A DNA stretch of 64,000 bases from Epiperipatus broadwayi (lineage: Eukaryota > Onychophora > Udeonychophora > Euonychophora > Peripatidae). Below, piece after piece: positions 1 to 9,343 of this stretch. The notes beneath the pieces are model-generated. The model saw only the letters and a list, made by a program, of their open reading frames with translations, did not search any database and was not told where the DNA came from. Each line of letters begins with the position of its first letter. Positions within the stretch are counted from its first letter, which is position 1. The DNA lies in NCBI GenBank assembly GCA_028023455.1, contig JAQFVV010012400.1, forward strand, positions 10,530,248 through 10,594,247. Direction: 5' to 3'. A program made the translations under genes and the position numbers.

Positions 1-62
1 ACAATCTTTCAGCTAAATATTAATAGATGTTTTATTTGAAATGTATTTAAAAATATGAATTC

Positions 63-189
63 AAAAAAGGAAAAAGAAGTCAAGCGTAGGTGGCCGAGTG
101 GTTAGCACAGCTGCCTTACAAGCAGTTGTCCCGAGGTTCGCTTCCTGGCCGACGCTTTGACATATATAAAAAAAAAAAAGGAAAAAGAA
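63..189 (+). mobile_element. tRNA-Val-like SINE with 16-bp target-site duplication
   Basis: A short tRNA-derived SINE occupies about 79-173. It shows a box A-like GGCCGAGTGGTTAGCAC, an anticodon arm CTGC-CTTACAA-GCAG (anticodon position reads TAC, as in tRNA-Val) and a box B-like GGTTCGCTTCC. The ends AAGCGTAGG and CCGACGCTT can pair as an acceptor stem with one mismatch. After the tRNA part comes GACATAT and an A-rich tail. The 16-base string at 63-78 recurs at 174-189, as expected from target-primed retroposition. It is not a functional tRNA gene, because of the irregular D arm and its membership of a dispersed family; five more copies lie in this window. Confidence 0.8.
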
Positions 190-1436
190 AAAAATTGCAT
201 CTTCTGGGATAGGGATTTGAAAGAGAATGGTGAAAATGATGTGGAGGAATAAAGTGAGCAAAAAAGAAGTCAAAAATTTAAGCAAATAAGAGATGTCTTT
301 TTTTCATCTAAAAGATTATAAAACAAAAGAGAAATTAATTCGACCATACAAATAAAAATAATTGAATTATAGAAAAAATATTGGAAATCTTTAGAGGAAA
401 AAAGTAGAAAAAGAATAAAACTGGTAGACGATTTTAAAGAAAAGAGAGCTATGAGTATTCGAAAAATAGAATGAGGTTTAGGAAGAAGTGAAATAAGATA
501 ACTAACTGGTTTAAGTTCAGAATTCATCTTTTGCCAGATTATTAATGGTGAATCTGATACATGCTTTAAAAAATTGTAAATATAATTTTAAGTGTTATTT
601 TGTATTATTTTGAAACGTTTCATATAATTAACTGATGTTTTAATAATAATAGTAAAAGATATATCTGGATAATTAACGATGAATTATTAAATACATTTAC
701 TTTTATTAGAAAAAATTGAATTATATATATATAAAAGGAAAAGGATGTTCAATTAGTGAATCCTGATTCACATCTTTCTTCTGTTTTATTTTTAAAATAA
801 TTCCCCGATGTTTCTGCCTTTTTAAGCAGTAATAATATAAAGTTTGTCTTGACTTTGTTGAATTATTAATAATACAAAGAAAGCAATTTTCTTAAAATAT
901 TAAAAATAGCATTAAAAATTAAAAGTTATATTGAAATTATGGAAGCAGAAAAGAAAAGTAAAGAAAGTTTATTTAATTTACAAATAAAACTTTAAACTGA
1001 GCTACCTATCTAATAAAGGTCAGGAAATGGGTATTCAGCTGTTCTTAGCTGGCCAGTGTTGACACATCGACAGTAAAAATGTGACGTATAATAATTATTT
1101 CATGATGCTATTTTTGCTTATACTTTAAATTATTAAAGTATTTTAAATATGTAGGGCATTCTTTATTAGACTAGATAAAAAAAAATAAATGCTATATATT
1201 ATTAATAAATCATAGTTATGTGATTATATATATAATATGGGTATTTTATGTTCTAATTTTACAAGTTAATTATAAGAAAAAATGATTTTTTAAAATATAT
1301 ATATATATTGTTATTAAAATTATATTTTTTATTTAATCACACACATATCTCAATATTACAAAAAAATCAAGTCAGATGTCACATGACCTAATTTAATAAG
1401 CTTGTATTTACAAATGTTATATATAGAACTCACAAA
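190..1436. other. AT-rich stretch with no recognised feature
   Basis: Very AT-rich sequence with short ORFs only, simple (AT)n runs (about 724-735 and 1296-1310), and no motif I recognise on either strand. Confidence 0.5.
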
Positions 1437-1560
1437 ATAAGCTCTTAACAAGCTTTTCAGAATATCCCCAATCCCAGACCAGTTTCTGCTACTGGTATCG
1501 TCAGTGAGGTGCTAGGATATTCAAGCATTAGATTAGAAATGCCAGGATAAGCCCAGCACA
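1437..1560 (-). repeat. Family B foldback fragment with hammerhead-like core
   Basis: On the minus strand, 1512 down to about 1470 reads as a hammerhead order: CCTCA, CTGACGA, a 11-base stem-II region, GAAA, C-TG-G, then TC and TGGGA. CTGACGA fits the CUGANGA consensus, GAAAC-TG-GTC gives a two-pair stem III with a two-base loop, and CTCA/TGGG gives four pairs of stem I. Stem II pairs poorly, so this copy is probably decayed. The surrounding sequence resembles the repeats at 3290-3510 and 63526-64000. Confidence 0.5.
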
Positions 1561-2276
1561 TTATCTAATGTATAACTATTAAGTAGAAAATTTGGATTGG
1601 AAGACATATGGATGTCTGAACAAAATTTATAAAATACACATTATCATAATACTTTGTTTAATTAAAAAATAATAATATGATTTTACAATTCAAAATATTT
1701 AGTTTACTTTTTACTCATATTGTTGCAATTATACTAACCCACTACTATCACTTAGTTTGCAGTTAAAAGTCAAATCTTTCCAGATAGAAATTCTTTGTAT
1801 CTTGCTTATGCTAATTCATAATAACTTCAGAATATGGGGTACATCGGCTTTATATACAATCTGTTTTTTCCAGCCACAAATCATACAGGTCAGGATTCAT
1901 TTATTATGATACAGAAAGGATGACAGTTCTTTTGACTAGATTATTTTATTGTTTATTCACTTTCTTCAGATAAAAATCCACATCTCAAATAATAGTTTTG
2001 ATTAGCAATCATCCTAAAGATAATAAACTTGTAAGGCATTTTTGAGCATAGCTGCTTGTAAAAGTAAATTGTATTTCTGTGATCTGATTGTTGGCTACTT
2101 CACAGCTTCTCCTTATTACATGCCATTAATGATTCAAAAGGTTGTATATATACAAATCTCTGTAAACAAAGACTAATGAATAATTAAGTTAGCCTTTCAA
2201 TCTTTCTATACATTAACCTTTGGTTTACATCACAACCAGATTAACCTGTACTCATAAATCAACAGCTTGTTTTACA
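1561..2276. other. AT-rich stretch with no recognised feature
   Basis: No long ORF, no terminal repeats and no recognisable RNA motif seen. Confidence 0.45.
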
Positions 2277-2408
2277 AACTGCTAAAGATTTTTTTGTGTG
2301 TGTGTGTATCAAAGCATCAGCCAGGAAGCAAAACCCAGGACAACTGCTTGTAAGGCAACTGTGCTAACCACACGGCCACCAATGCTTGATGAACTGCTAA
2401 GGATTTTT
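2277..2408 (-). mobile_element. tRNA-Val-like SINE, antisense, with TSD
   Basis: The reverse complement of about 2294-2391 matches the SINE at 79-173: GGTGGCCGTGTGGTTAGCAC, the CTTACAA anticodon loop, then a box B-like segment and GATGCTTTGATAC. Its tail is a (CA)n run, seen on the plus strand as (GT)n at 2295-2308, instead of a pure poly(A). The 17-base string at 2277-2293 recurs at 2392-2408 with one mismatch, so this is an independent retroposition event. Confidence 0.78.
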
Positions 2409-2491
2409 CTTCATAATAATCACACATCACAAAGTGCTTTTGATTCTAATTTGAATACAATTAATTTGTTTATGGGTAATATTTCTTAATT

Positions 2492-2700
2492 AATTGATAT
2501 TCCTAATTTTCAAAAATACTCAAATGAATTTAAAATAGAACTTTCTAATTGTTTTAAAGTATTGACATACTTTGAAGATAGTTTATATTTAAATGAATAG
2601 CTGATAATCTACAAATAACTGCAACAAAAAAGCAGCAATTTAGCAATAAATTTTCTACTGAGGCAAAACAATGTATGAAAAAAATAAGAAAATTTTTATA
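2492..2700 (+). mobile_element. RTE-type LINE ORF2 fragment (linker between EN and RT)
   Basis: This segment matches 47510-47730 base by base over about 200 positions (IPNLQK-like codons, then a KQQF...F..EAKQCM-like stretch). That longer relic is identified as RTE ORF2 by endonuclease and reverse transcriptase motifs. The fragment covers only the linker after the endonuclease and has frame breaks and stops. It begins soon after the SINE at 2294-2391. No protein is made. Confidence 0.6.
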
Positions 2701-2882
2701 AATATTTTTATTAGTCATTTATTAGGCTAGAGATTATCTAATAATGAATAATATGTCTGTAGTATAATTTTCATTACACCACTCTCACACAAGATAGGGG
2801 CTGGTTTCTATATACTTTTTTAACATCTTGTGAAGAGATAAAATCATAAACATATGACCAACAACATGTGAAAAGATAAATG

Positions 2883-2919
<37 letters not shown>

Positions 2920-3289
2920 TAGAAAATTACTGTAGTTTAATTGATAAGCGTCAAACATACTGCCCTCACAATTTTGACACATATCACTTAATGGTTGTAT
3001 ATTAATAATTTTTATTAGTTATTCATTAAACTAGAGATTATTCAATAATGAATAATATTACTGTAGTATAGTTTTCATTACACTTCTGAAGAGTGCCAAA
3101 AGCAACATTCTCCCTGAGTTTGAATACTGAGGCATAATAGAATCTGAAGATGGGGTGAGGTATGGATGAACTAGCCTAAATTGTGTCTGAATTTAGAGCT
3201 AGCTCATTTGGAGGTAGATAAAATCATTGGTTAGGTGCTTCATTGCATCACTCACAGCATCCTAACTGAAGACCCTAAGTCCGACTGTA
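2701..3289. other. AT-rich stretch with an (AT)n(AG)n microsatellite
   Basis: A compound dinucleotide repeat lies at about 2882-2920: (AT)n followed by (AG)n. The flanks at 2700-2780 and 3005-3080 resemble each other (TATTAGTcATTtATTAgGCTAGAGATTAT-like), a small dispersed repeat also seen near 28640-28675. No coding potential was seen. Confidence 0.5.
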
Positions 3290-3510
3290 GTCAGATGCAT
3301 TGTTCCTCTTCTGGTGGAAAACCTGGACCATTATTTTTAGATCTAGTATCTGAATGTCCCAGTGCCTTACTAAGGTGAGAAAAAGTTCAAAACTAGTCTG
3401 AGGATAGGGATTATTCTAGATAGAGATTTTAAAATGGCTTTTTTTGTGGCACTTATTGATGAAAGCTTGTTAGAGCTATTGGTACACTCTCTATATTACA
3501 TTCATACATA
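3290..3510 (-). repeat. Family B foldback repeat, single decayed arm
   Basis: The reverse complement (starting AGAGAGTGTACCAATAG) aligns with 63526-63690. The hammerhead region, on the plus strand around 3362-3410, has lost its CUGANGA core (it reads CTTACTAAGG). The distal AAACTAGTCTGAGGATAGGG part is still recognisable. I read it as a dead copy. Confidence 0.45.
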
Positions 3511-3719
3511 TATAACATATAAAATGTCCAATAATTAAAAACTATTGTAATAACAATAAAAATAATAAATATAACAGTAATAAACTATTATATAAAGTCT
3601 TCCAAACCACTGAAGTACTTTCAGTTAATTCCTTAACTCTCCTCAATATTTTTGCAGATTGAAAGATTATAATAATAAATTACTCTTATATTTATTATTT
3701 TTATTGTTATATATATAAA
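3511..3719. other. AT-rich spacer
   Basis: AT-rich with short AAT and AT runs. Nothing else recognised. Confidence 0.4.
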
Positions 3720-4029
3720 TGGGCATATTAATGCCCTATACATGAGGAGTCAGAATGACTTAAAGTCAACATGGGTATGACAATAATATCAGCATCAACA
3801 AGGGCTTTGACCATTTTCATCATAAGATTTTCAACAAAATGGATGGCTGAAGAAGTGAAGGGTAGAGAAGACTGAAGCCTGTTCATTAAACTTTAATGTG
3901 TGTGGGAAATGATGATCTAGACCAAATGATGAATACTGATTCAGTACCAAATACATATATGGGAGATCATTTATCTTTTTTACATATATATGGTCATGTA
4001 TATCAATTATATAAGATGGAGTAGATAGG
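3720..4029 (+). repeat. Family C hammerhead/tRNA-like repeat, decayed copy
   Basis: This matches 22890-23280 and 46060-46390. The hammerhead position (about 3921-3965) reads CCAA, ATGATGA, a hairpin TACTG-ATT-CAGTA, CAAA, then TACATATATGGG. Stem II is a clean 5-bp hairpin, but C3 has become A and GAAA has become CAAA, so cleavage is not expected. Downstream, the GGTCATGTATATCAATTATATAAGATGGAGTAGATAG-like part is the tRNA-like segment shared by the family. Confidence 0.5.
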
Positions 4030-4205
4030 TGTAAATATTATATTCTTTCAGCCACACTCTCTCTTTAAATAAAAAAAAAGCTTGATTTTTGCAGCCCATT
4101 CAAAAAGAAATCTTTTAAATTTATACTCTTATGAGGTTATGTATTAAAATTCAATCTGATTTAAACAAAGAGTGTGAAATTAAGTAAACAGAGACTTTAA
4201 ATTGC
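4030..4205 (+). repeat. Dispersed repeat D, copy 1
   Basis: TTCTTTCAGCCACACTCTC through AGAGTGTGAAATTAAGTAAACAG is repeated at about 4637-4790 with scattered differences. I found no terminal repeats or coding sequence. The family is unknown to me. Confidence 0.55.
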
Positions 4206-4500
4206 CAGGAGGGTACAGGGTCAAAGTTTTCAGTGCCTTTTCTACTCTGATGGGCTGCTGTGCCACCTTGATGGATTGTTTTTGGGCAGTGTAGATCTGT
4301 GCTCATCCCTGTATAGATACACATTAAGCAAAATTATACAACCCTTTTATGGATATATTTTTTATCGAGCGTATGTACTTTGTAAACCTGGTCAATAATT
4401 GTTTTACCTTGTAACATTGAACACTTTGTAATCCTCTATGGGTAAGTGTACCCGATAATTTTTTGCAATCTTTTAACTAATAAAGGTTATTTTTGAAAGA
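4206..4500 (+). mobile_element. Possible 3' tail of a non-LTR retrotransposon
   Basis: A more G+C-rich block (TGGGCTGCTGTGCCACC and nearby) passes into a sequence rich in TTGTAA/TTTGTA and ends TAATAAAGGTTATTTTTG. Many CR1/Jockey-type LINEs end in this style of short tail. No coding motif is present, so this rests on general resemblance. Confidence 0.3.
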
Positions 4501-4636
4501 TAACAAACATGTTTAATTTTAAATATACTTGGAAAGACTATATGAAAGTCATTTTTACTCTCCAAACATTCATTAGTTAATAAAAGCAATGCATATCATT
4601 CGCAGAAATCTATATAACATGTCTTAAATGCTCCAT

Positions 4637-4857
4637 AGCTATATTCTTTCAGCCACATTCCCCTTTTAAATAAGAAAAGTTTGAATTTTGCAACCCATAC
4701 TGTGATAAAGTTATATACATTGAAATTTATGCTAAGAAAGGAGTGTGAAATTAAGTAAGCAAAGATCTTAAATTGCATATATATATATGTAATTTATGCT
4801 AAGAAAGGAGTGTGAAATTAAGTAAGCAAAGATCTTAAATTGCATATATATATATAT
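4637..4857 (+). repeat. Dispersed repeat D, copy 2, with 66-bp tandem duplication
   Basis: Copy of 4030-4205. Its distal part is duplicated in tandem: a unit of about 66 bases (AATTTATGCTAAGAAAGGAG ... AATTGCATATATATATAT) at about 4726-4791 is repeated at about 4792-4857, separated only by (AT)n. The near-identity of the two units suggests a recent duplication, perhaps primed by the AT run. Confidence 0.75.
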
Positions 4858-4914
4858 ATATATACACACACCTAGAAAAATAACAGGTTATTGTTTGACA
4901 AGAAGCTTTTATTT

Positions 4915-5315
4915 TATAACTGCAGATCTCTTTCAAGTGAAGGAAGATTGCAAAAATTGAAAAGACTGTCTAATATTAAATGGAATATTGTTGGACTTTG
5001 TGAAGTTAGAAGAAAAGGAAAAGCAATAATTCATTTAAAAAGTTGACATAAACTATACTATAAAGACACAAATATTGAAGGACAAATAGAGTACAGTTTA
5101 TTATAAATAAAAATTGGAAGAACAAAATTGTGAAGATTGATGGTGTATCAAACATATTGGTAAGATTAGTTATTCAACATAATGGGATATAACGAACATA
5201 GGTAATTCGCTGTTATGCTCCAACAATTTGTGATGAAGAAATAGAGGATTTTTATATGGATGTACAAATTACTTTGGTCAGACAAATACAGTCAAAATAT
5301 TTTGATGAGGGTACT
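4915..5315 (+). pseudogene. RTE-type LINE endonuclease fragment
   Basis: Reading across frames gives NIKWNIVGLCEVRRKG, then a stretch with YYKDTNIEGQ, a WKNKIVKIDGVSN-like segment, and finally a YAPT(I)CDDEEIEDFYMDV-like stretch. These are the successive conserved blocks of the apurinic-type endonuclease of RTE-clade LINEs (proteins often labelled craniofacial development protein 2-like). The catalytic end of the domain (GDFNAR and SDH) is missing: the fragment breaks off where the microsatellite begins. The same domain lies at 46780-47140 in this window. Stops and frameshifts make it a pseudogene. Confidence 0.7.
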
Positions 5316-5324
5316 GATGATGAC

Positions 5325-5600
<276 letters not shown>

Positions 5601-5931
5601 AAAATCTACTCATAAATGAGTTTGCTTATTCTAATTTCCCCCTTTCCAAAAGAAAAGAAAAAAGAGAAAAGAAAAACAGACAAACAAATATACCATGGTA
5701 AAAAGTTTTTTCACATGTTGCCACATAATTCTTTCTATTATTAAAATAATCCTTAATTAGCTCTGAAGTTTTGTTTTATTTATCTTGATTTTAATCCATG
5801 ATCAGTGTTGTTCTATTGTTTCCATTTAATTTTTATCACAATTTTCGAATTTTCTTTGTGTACACTTTTAAAAATAAGCCTCTGATTTTATGGTTGGCTG
5901 ACAGTAAGTCAGAATATACATATTAAATAAT
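5601..5931. other. AT-rich spacer
   Basis: An A/G-rich then T-rich run. No recognised feature. Confidence 0.4.
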
Positions 5932-5949
5932 TTGCCAAAATCTAATTTG

Positions 5950-6246
5950 ATGACTTCACTGAATATATTAGAAGAAACACTGAAATCAAGTAATGAAAAG
6001 CATTTGACAATTGTGGCTGCTTTTCACCAATTTTTAAATGATTATAACACCTTAAGTATAAAGGAATGTTATAAAGTCGCTTTCAATGACTGTTTTTTAT
6101 TTTATAGACATCTTCAGAAAATTACTAAGGAAGTATATATTTTTAATAAATCCTGTGGTGAAGACTTTTACAAATTCCAAGAACAGCAAAGAAACAAATA
6201 CATTTGTTCAAGATCAGATTTTAATTCTTATTTGAAGTACAAATGA
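5950..6246 (+). CDS. Hypothetical ORF, about 98 codons, unrecognised
   Basis: An open frame from ATG at 5950 (MTSLNILEETLKSSNEK...) to TGA at 6244-6246. Composition is balanced, with aromatic, Cys and charged residues (for example NDCFLFYRHLQKITKEVYIF), and there is no homopolymer bias, unlike most chance ORFs in this window. I do not recognise a domain. An AATAAA lies about 100 bases downstream (near 6350). It might be a piece of a transposase gene, an exon, or chance. Neither splice sites nor a promoter are clear. Confidence 0.2.
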   Translation: MTSLNILEETLKSSNEKHLTIVAAFHQFLNDYNTLSIKECYKVAFNDCFLFYRHLQKITKEVYIFNKSCGEDFYKFQEQQRNKYICSRSDFNSYLKYK

Positions 6247-7019
6247 TCTGGTTGAAAATTTTTTTTTTTCAGTTATATCATTAGATCTTAAGTCAGTTGA
6301 AAGAGGAAGAGAATGACCAGCAAGGAAATGAATGGACTTCATGACTACAATAAAGAATGTGGATTTGAGTAACTTAAAAAAAAATCAAACTGATGATTAA
6401 TCATTCTGGAAAAAATGCTATTTATGGGATCACCATGAATTACTGCTAATTTGATGGGTTATAATTATGATCTCACATTGTGATGATTCTTAAGTTCTTT
6501 CATGCACAATGAAATTTTAAATTACAATACTGATGACTAATCAAGTCAATTTTTATAATGGAAGTTGCCTTTAGTGCTAAACCATGTTACCTAATGCAAA
6601 TTTATTCATGCATGTAAATGGGTAACAAAAATAATGCAATTTGCTATTTTTCAAAAAATACCAGCATCATATTTTTATAGTCACTTTTTTTTTACTATCT
6701 CCAGATTGTGACTCATTTCCCTAATGTAGAGTATCCACAACCTTTAGAACGTCTAAACTTTGCCACTCTTATTGTAATCTTATCATTAATTTATTAATTA
6801 AATGACTTAAATTTACTCAGAAGTAAATATGATATTTTCAAAAATCTAAATATATATTATTTATGACCCTTTTTAAATCTATCTTGATAGTATATGTGTC
6901 AAATTCCAATTTTTGATATTAATAGATTTATTCTTTATATCTAGAATTGTTTTTTAATTAAGGTGAAAACTACTAAAAATAAAACAACAGTTGATTTTTA
7001 TAATCTTTAGTAATACTTC
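6247..7019. other. AT-rich stretch with no recognised feature
   Basis: Only short T and A runs and no coding motif seen. Confidence 0.4.
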
Positions 7020-9055
7020 AGTGAATTTAAATTGTAATTTGCTAATTATTTTAAAATACAGACAGAATGTGAAAATGCTTCAATGTAAGGAGATCAATAA
7101 GAAAATAATTGATATACTATTAAGAATTGCAGCAAAACTAGTTTACAAAAAAAGCACCAATTGACCAGTAAATTTTCAATTGCTATAGGACAATATATGA
7201 AGAAAAGAAGGAATTTGACAATTTTTAAAAATGATCTATAAAAAAAAAAAAAGAATAATGAAACTGTAAATTAGAAAAAATGTTACTAATGATAGGAGAA
7301 AGTATAACTATGATTGGTAAGAAAAGCTATAGAAGAGAATTAAAAGTTTTAAAAGTATAAAACAATATTCTGATATTGAAAACAAATTATTTCAACAATA
7401 AAAATTCTACAAACAATTAAATAGAAATAAAAAATGAGAAAACGATGCCACCACTATAATTACTATATCTTTTGAATTGTTCTGTGATTTTAAATACAGA
7501 AATAAATCTATAAGGAAAAAACCTCAAGGAAAGGGAACAAAAATATCACTGATATCCTAAAAGAAGGAGATAAAGAAATAGAAAGATTGTTATCAAAATT
7601 AATTACCCAAATACCTAAATGATAATAACATATCAGACAATTGGAAGGAATATGGTAGTAACAGATAATTTAAGAACACTGATAAAGAAGATATTAGATG
7701 TTATAAACCTATAAGACTTTTATTAGTTTTATATGAAATCTTTACCAAGATACAACTCATCTCACTTTTTGGGTGCAAACCAATCAAAGGAGTAAGCTGG
7801 ATTTAAGTGGTTTTGGATCAATGAATCCCTAATGAATAGAAATTGCTATTATGATTTGTGAGAGTTATATATTATAAATAAACATTTCATCTGATTGTAT
7901 TTCCATACTGATTATAGCTTTGAATCATCAAGATATATAAACAGGATATTATCATATTGTGGAAAATATATGATAAAATGTTAAAGCAATGATTATATTA
8001 TATGATGATACTAAGACTAATTTTATTGATAAAAGGTATGCAACAGAATGATTCCAAATCTCAAAATTTTTTTGCAAAAGTATTTTTCAAATTAAAATGG
8101 TAATCCAAGCAAATAAAGTACATAAAGATTGTTTAAATCATTAGATTTGGTCGATAGTGTGATTGTTTGTGCAAATTATGTTCTAGAGTTTTAGGAAATG
8201 CTACAGCTTTTAGATGAAATTAACAAATTAGGACTATAGAATAAATCCTAAAATGTTAAATGTTAAAATATATCTCTCATTATAATATTAATAAATTTTA
8301 AAAATTTTTTTTTTTTTTCTTCACCTATTTTTATGTTCTTAAAATTTTATTTTTTTTTGTATTCTAAATGTTCAATGTATTTTTCAGATGAAAATAATAA
8401 AGAATGAATATCAACAACTAAATTAAGCTAATAACTATTAAATACCTCAATCAGTTTATTAATATAAATGAAAGCATAATGGATAAAGTTAATCATAGAA
8501 TTAAACTTGGATGAGTGATTTTGGTAAAAATAATTTAATGTTAAAAGAACATGTGACTATGTATTTAAAAAAGATTTTGAATAAATGTGTTATACTGATT
8601 CTTACTTAAAAATCCATGACTTGGACACTTAACAGAAGAGCAATATAGAGCCTTTCCCAATGAGAATATGGAGAGATGTATATTAGAATACCAAAAGAGG
8701 ATCAAAAGTGAAATGTTTAAGAGAGAGAACAAAAAGGTCTCAGTGATGTCAGTGAAAGCATTAAAAGAATGAAATGGAACTGGTCTGAAAGAATTACTAG
8801 AAGAGATGAAAATGTAGGGATAGTACTGAATCCCATAAATTGGAAAAATTACAAAGACACCACATACGAGATAAATGGGCGAAATAAAGAAGTTTGTTGA
8901 TTGTAATGTGAAGAAGAAAGTCTAGTGTTTAGAAAACTGGATTAAACTTGGAAGAAATCATCTATGGATTAGAAAACTAGATTAAACTTGGGAGAGATCT
9001 TCATCCTGTAATGGATTCATAACATCTGAAAATGATGATGAATTGAATTGAATAT
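7020..9055 (+). pseudogene. Decayed RTE-type LINE ORF2 (linker, RT and C-terminus)
   Basis: Translation across frames shows RTE landmarks in the right order. The linker shared with 2492-2700 and 47510-47730 is at 7020-7200. An RT fragment DKEDIRCYKPIRLLLVLYE is near 7680-7750 (family consensus like DLKNYRPISLL). A block matching RGVQQGDPISPKLF is at about 8030-8095. DSVIVCANYVLEF, the decayed catalytic FADDI region, is near 8150-8190. At 8630-8880 come RRAI..., IRIPKEDQ and the IKRMKWNWSERITRRDEN stretch, the usual RTE C-terminus (consensus IKKLKWRWAGHIAR). The 3' end near 8990-9055 (GGAGAGATCTTCATCCTGTAATGGATTC followed by ATGATGA) has the typical RTE ending. The catalytic aspartates are lost and stops abound, so it is dead. 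Confidence 0.75.
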
Positions 9056-9183
9056 ATATTTACAAATTGCCACTTTTATAAAATTTGGAACTATATAATT
9101 TATTATTTCTGTTCAGAAAGTAGTTTTAATTTTGGGATCAGTAAAAACCATTATGTTTATTAATTTTGTAATTTAAGAAAAAG

Positions 9184-9196
9184 CAGTCCTGTAAAT
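9184..9196 (+). repeat. Left target-site duplication of the L1/Tx1 LINE
   Basis: CAGTCCTGTAAAT occurs here and again at 15228-15240, directly after the poly(A) of the LINE. Confidence 0.9.
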
Positions 9197-9343
9197 GGAT
9201 GGCGCCAATCTGCTTTCATCTCTTCACATCTACTCATTTTAAAAAGTTTATTAAAAATATTAAATCAAAAAAGTCTTTCAATCCAAGCTACTCATCAGAG
9301 CAGGTAAGCTTTATTTTTGTGTTATATTTTATTATTTACAAAA

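Noticed and set aside
79-173. Functional tRNA-Val gene
   Set aside because: The D arm is irregular, the ends are followed by GACATAT and an A-rich tail inside a target-site duplication, and similar units are dispersed; it is a SINE.
61-285. Minus-strand 74-codon ORF over the first SINE
   Set aside because: It reads through the SINE and its A-rich flanks; no domain is present.
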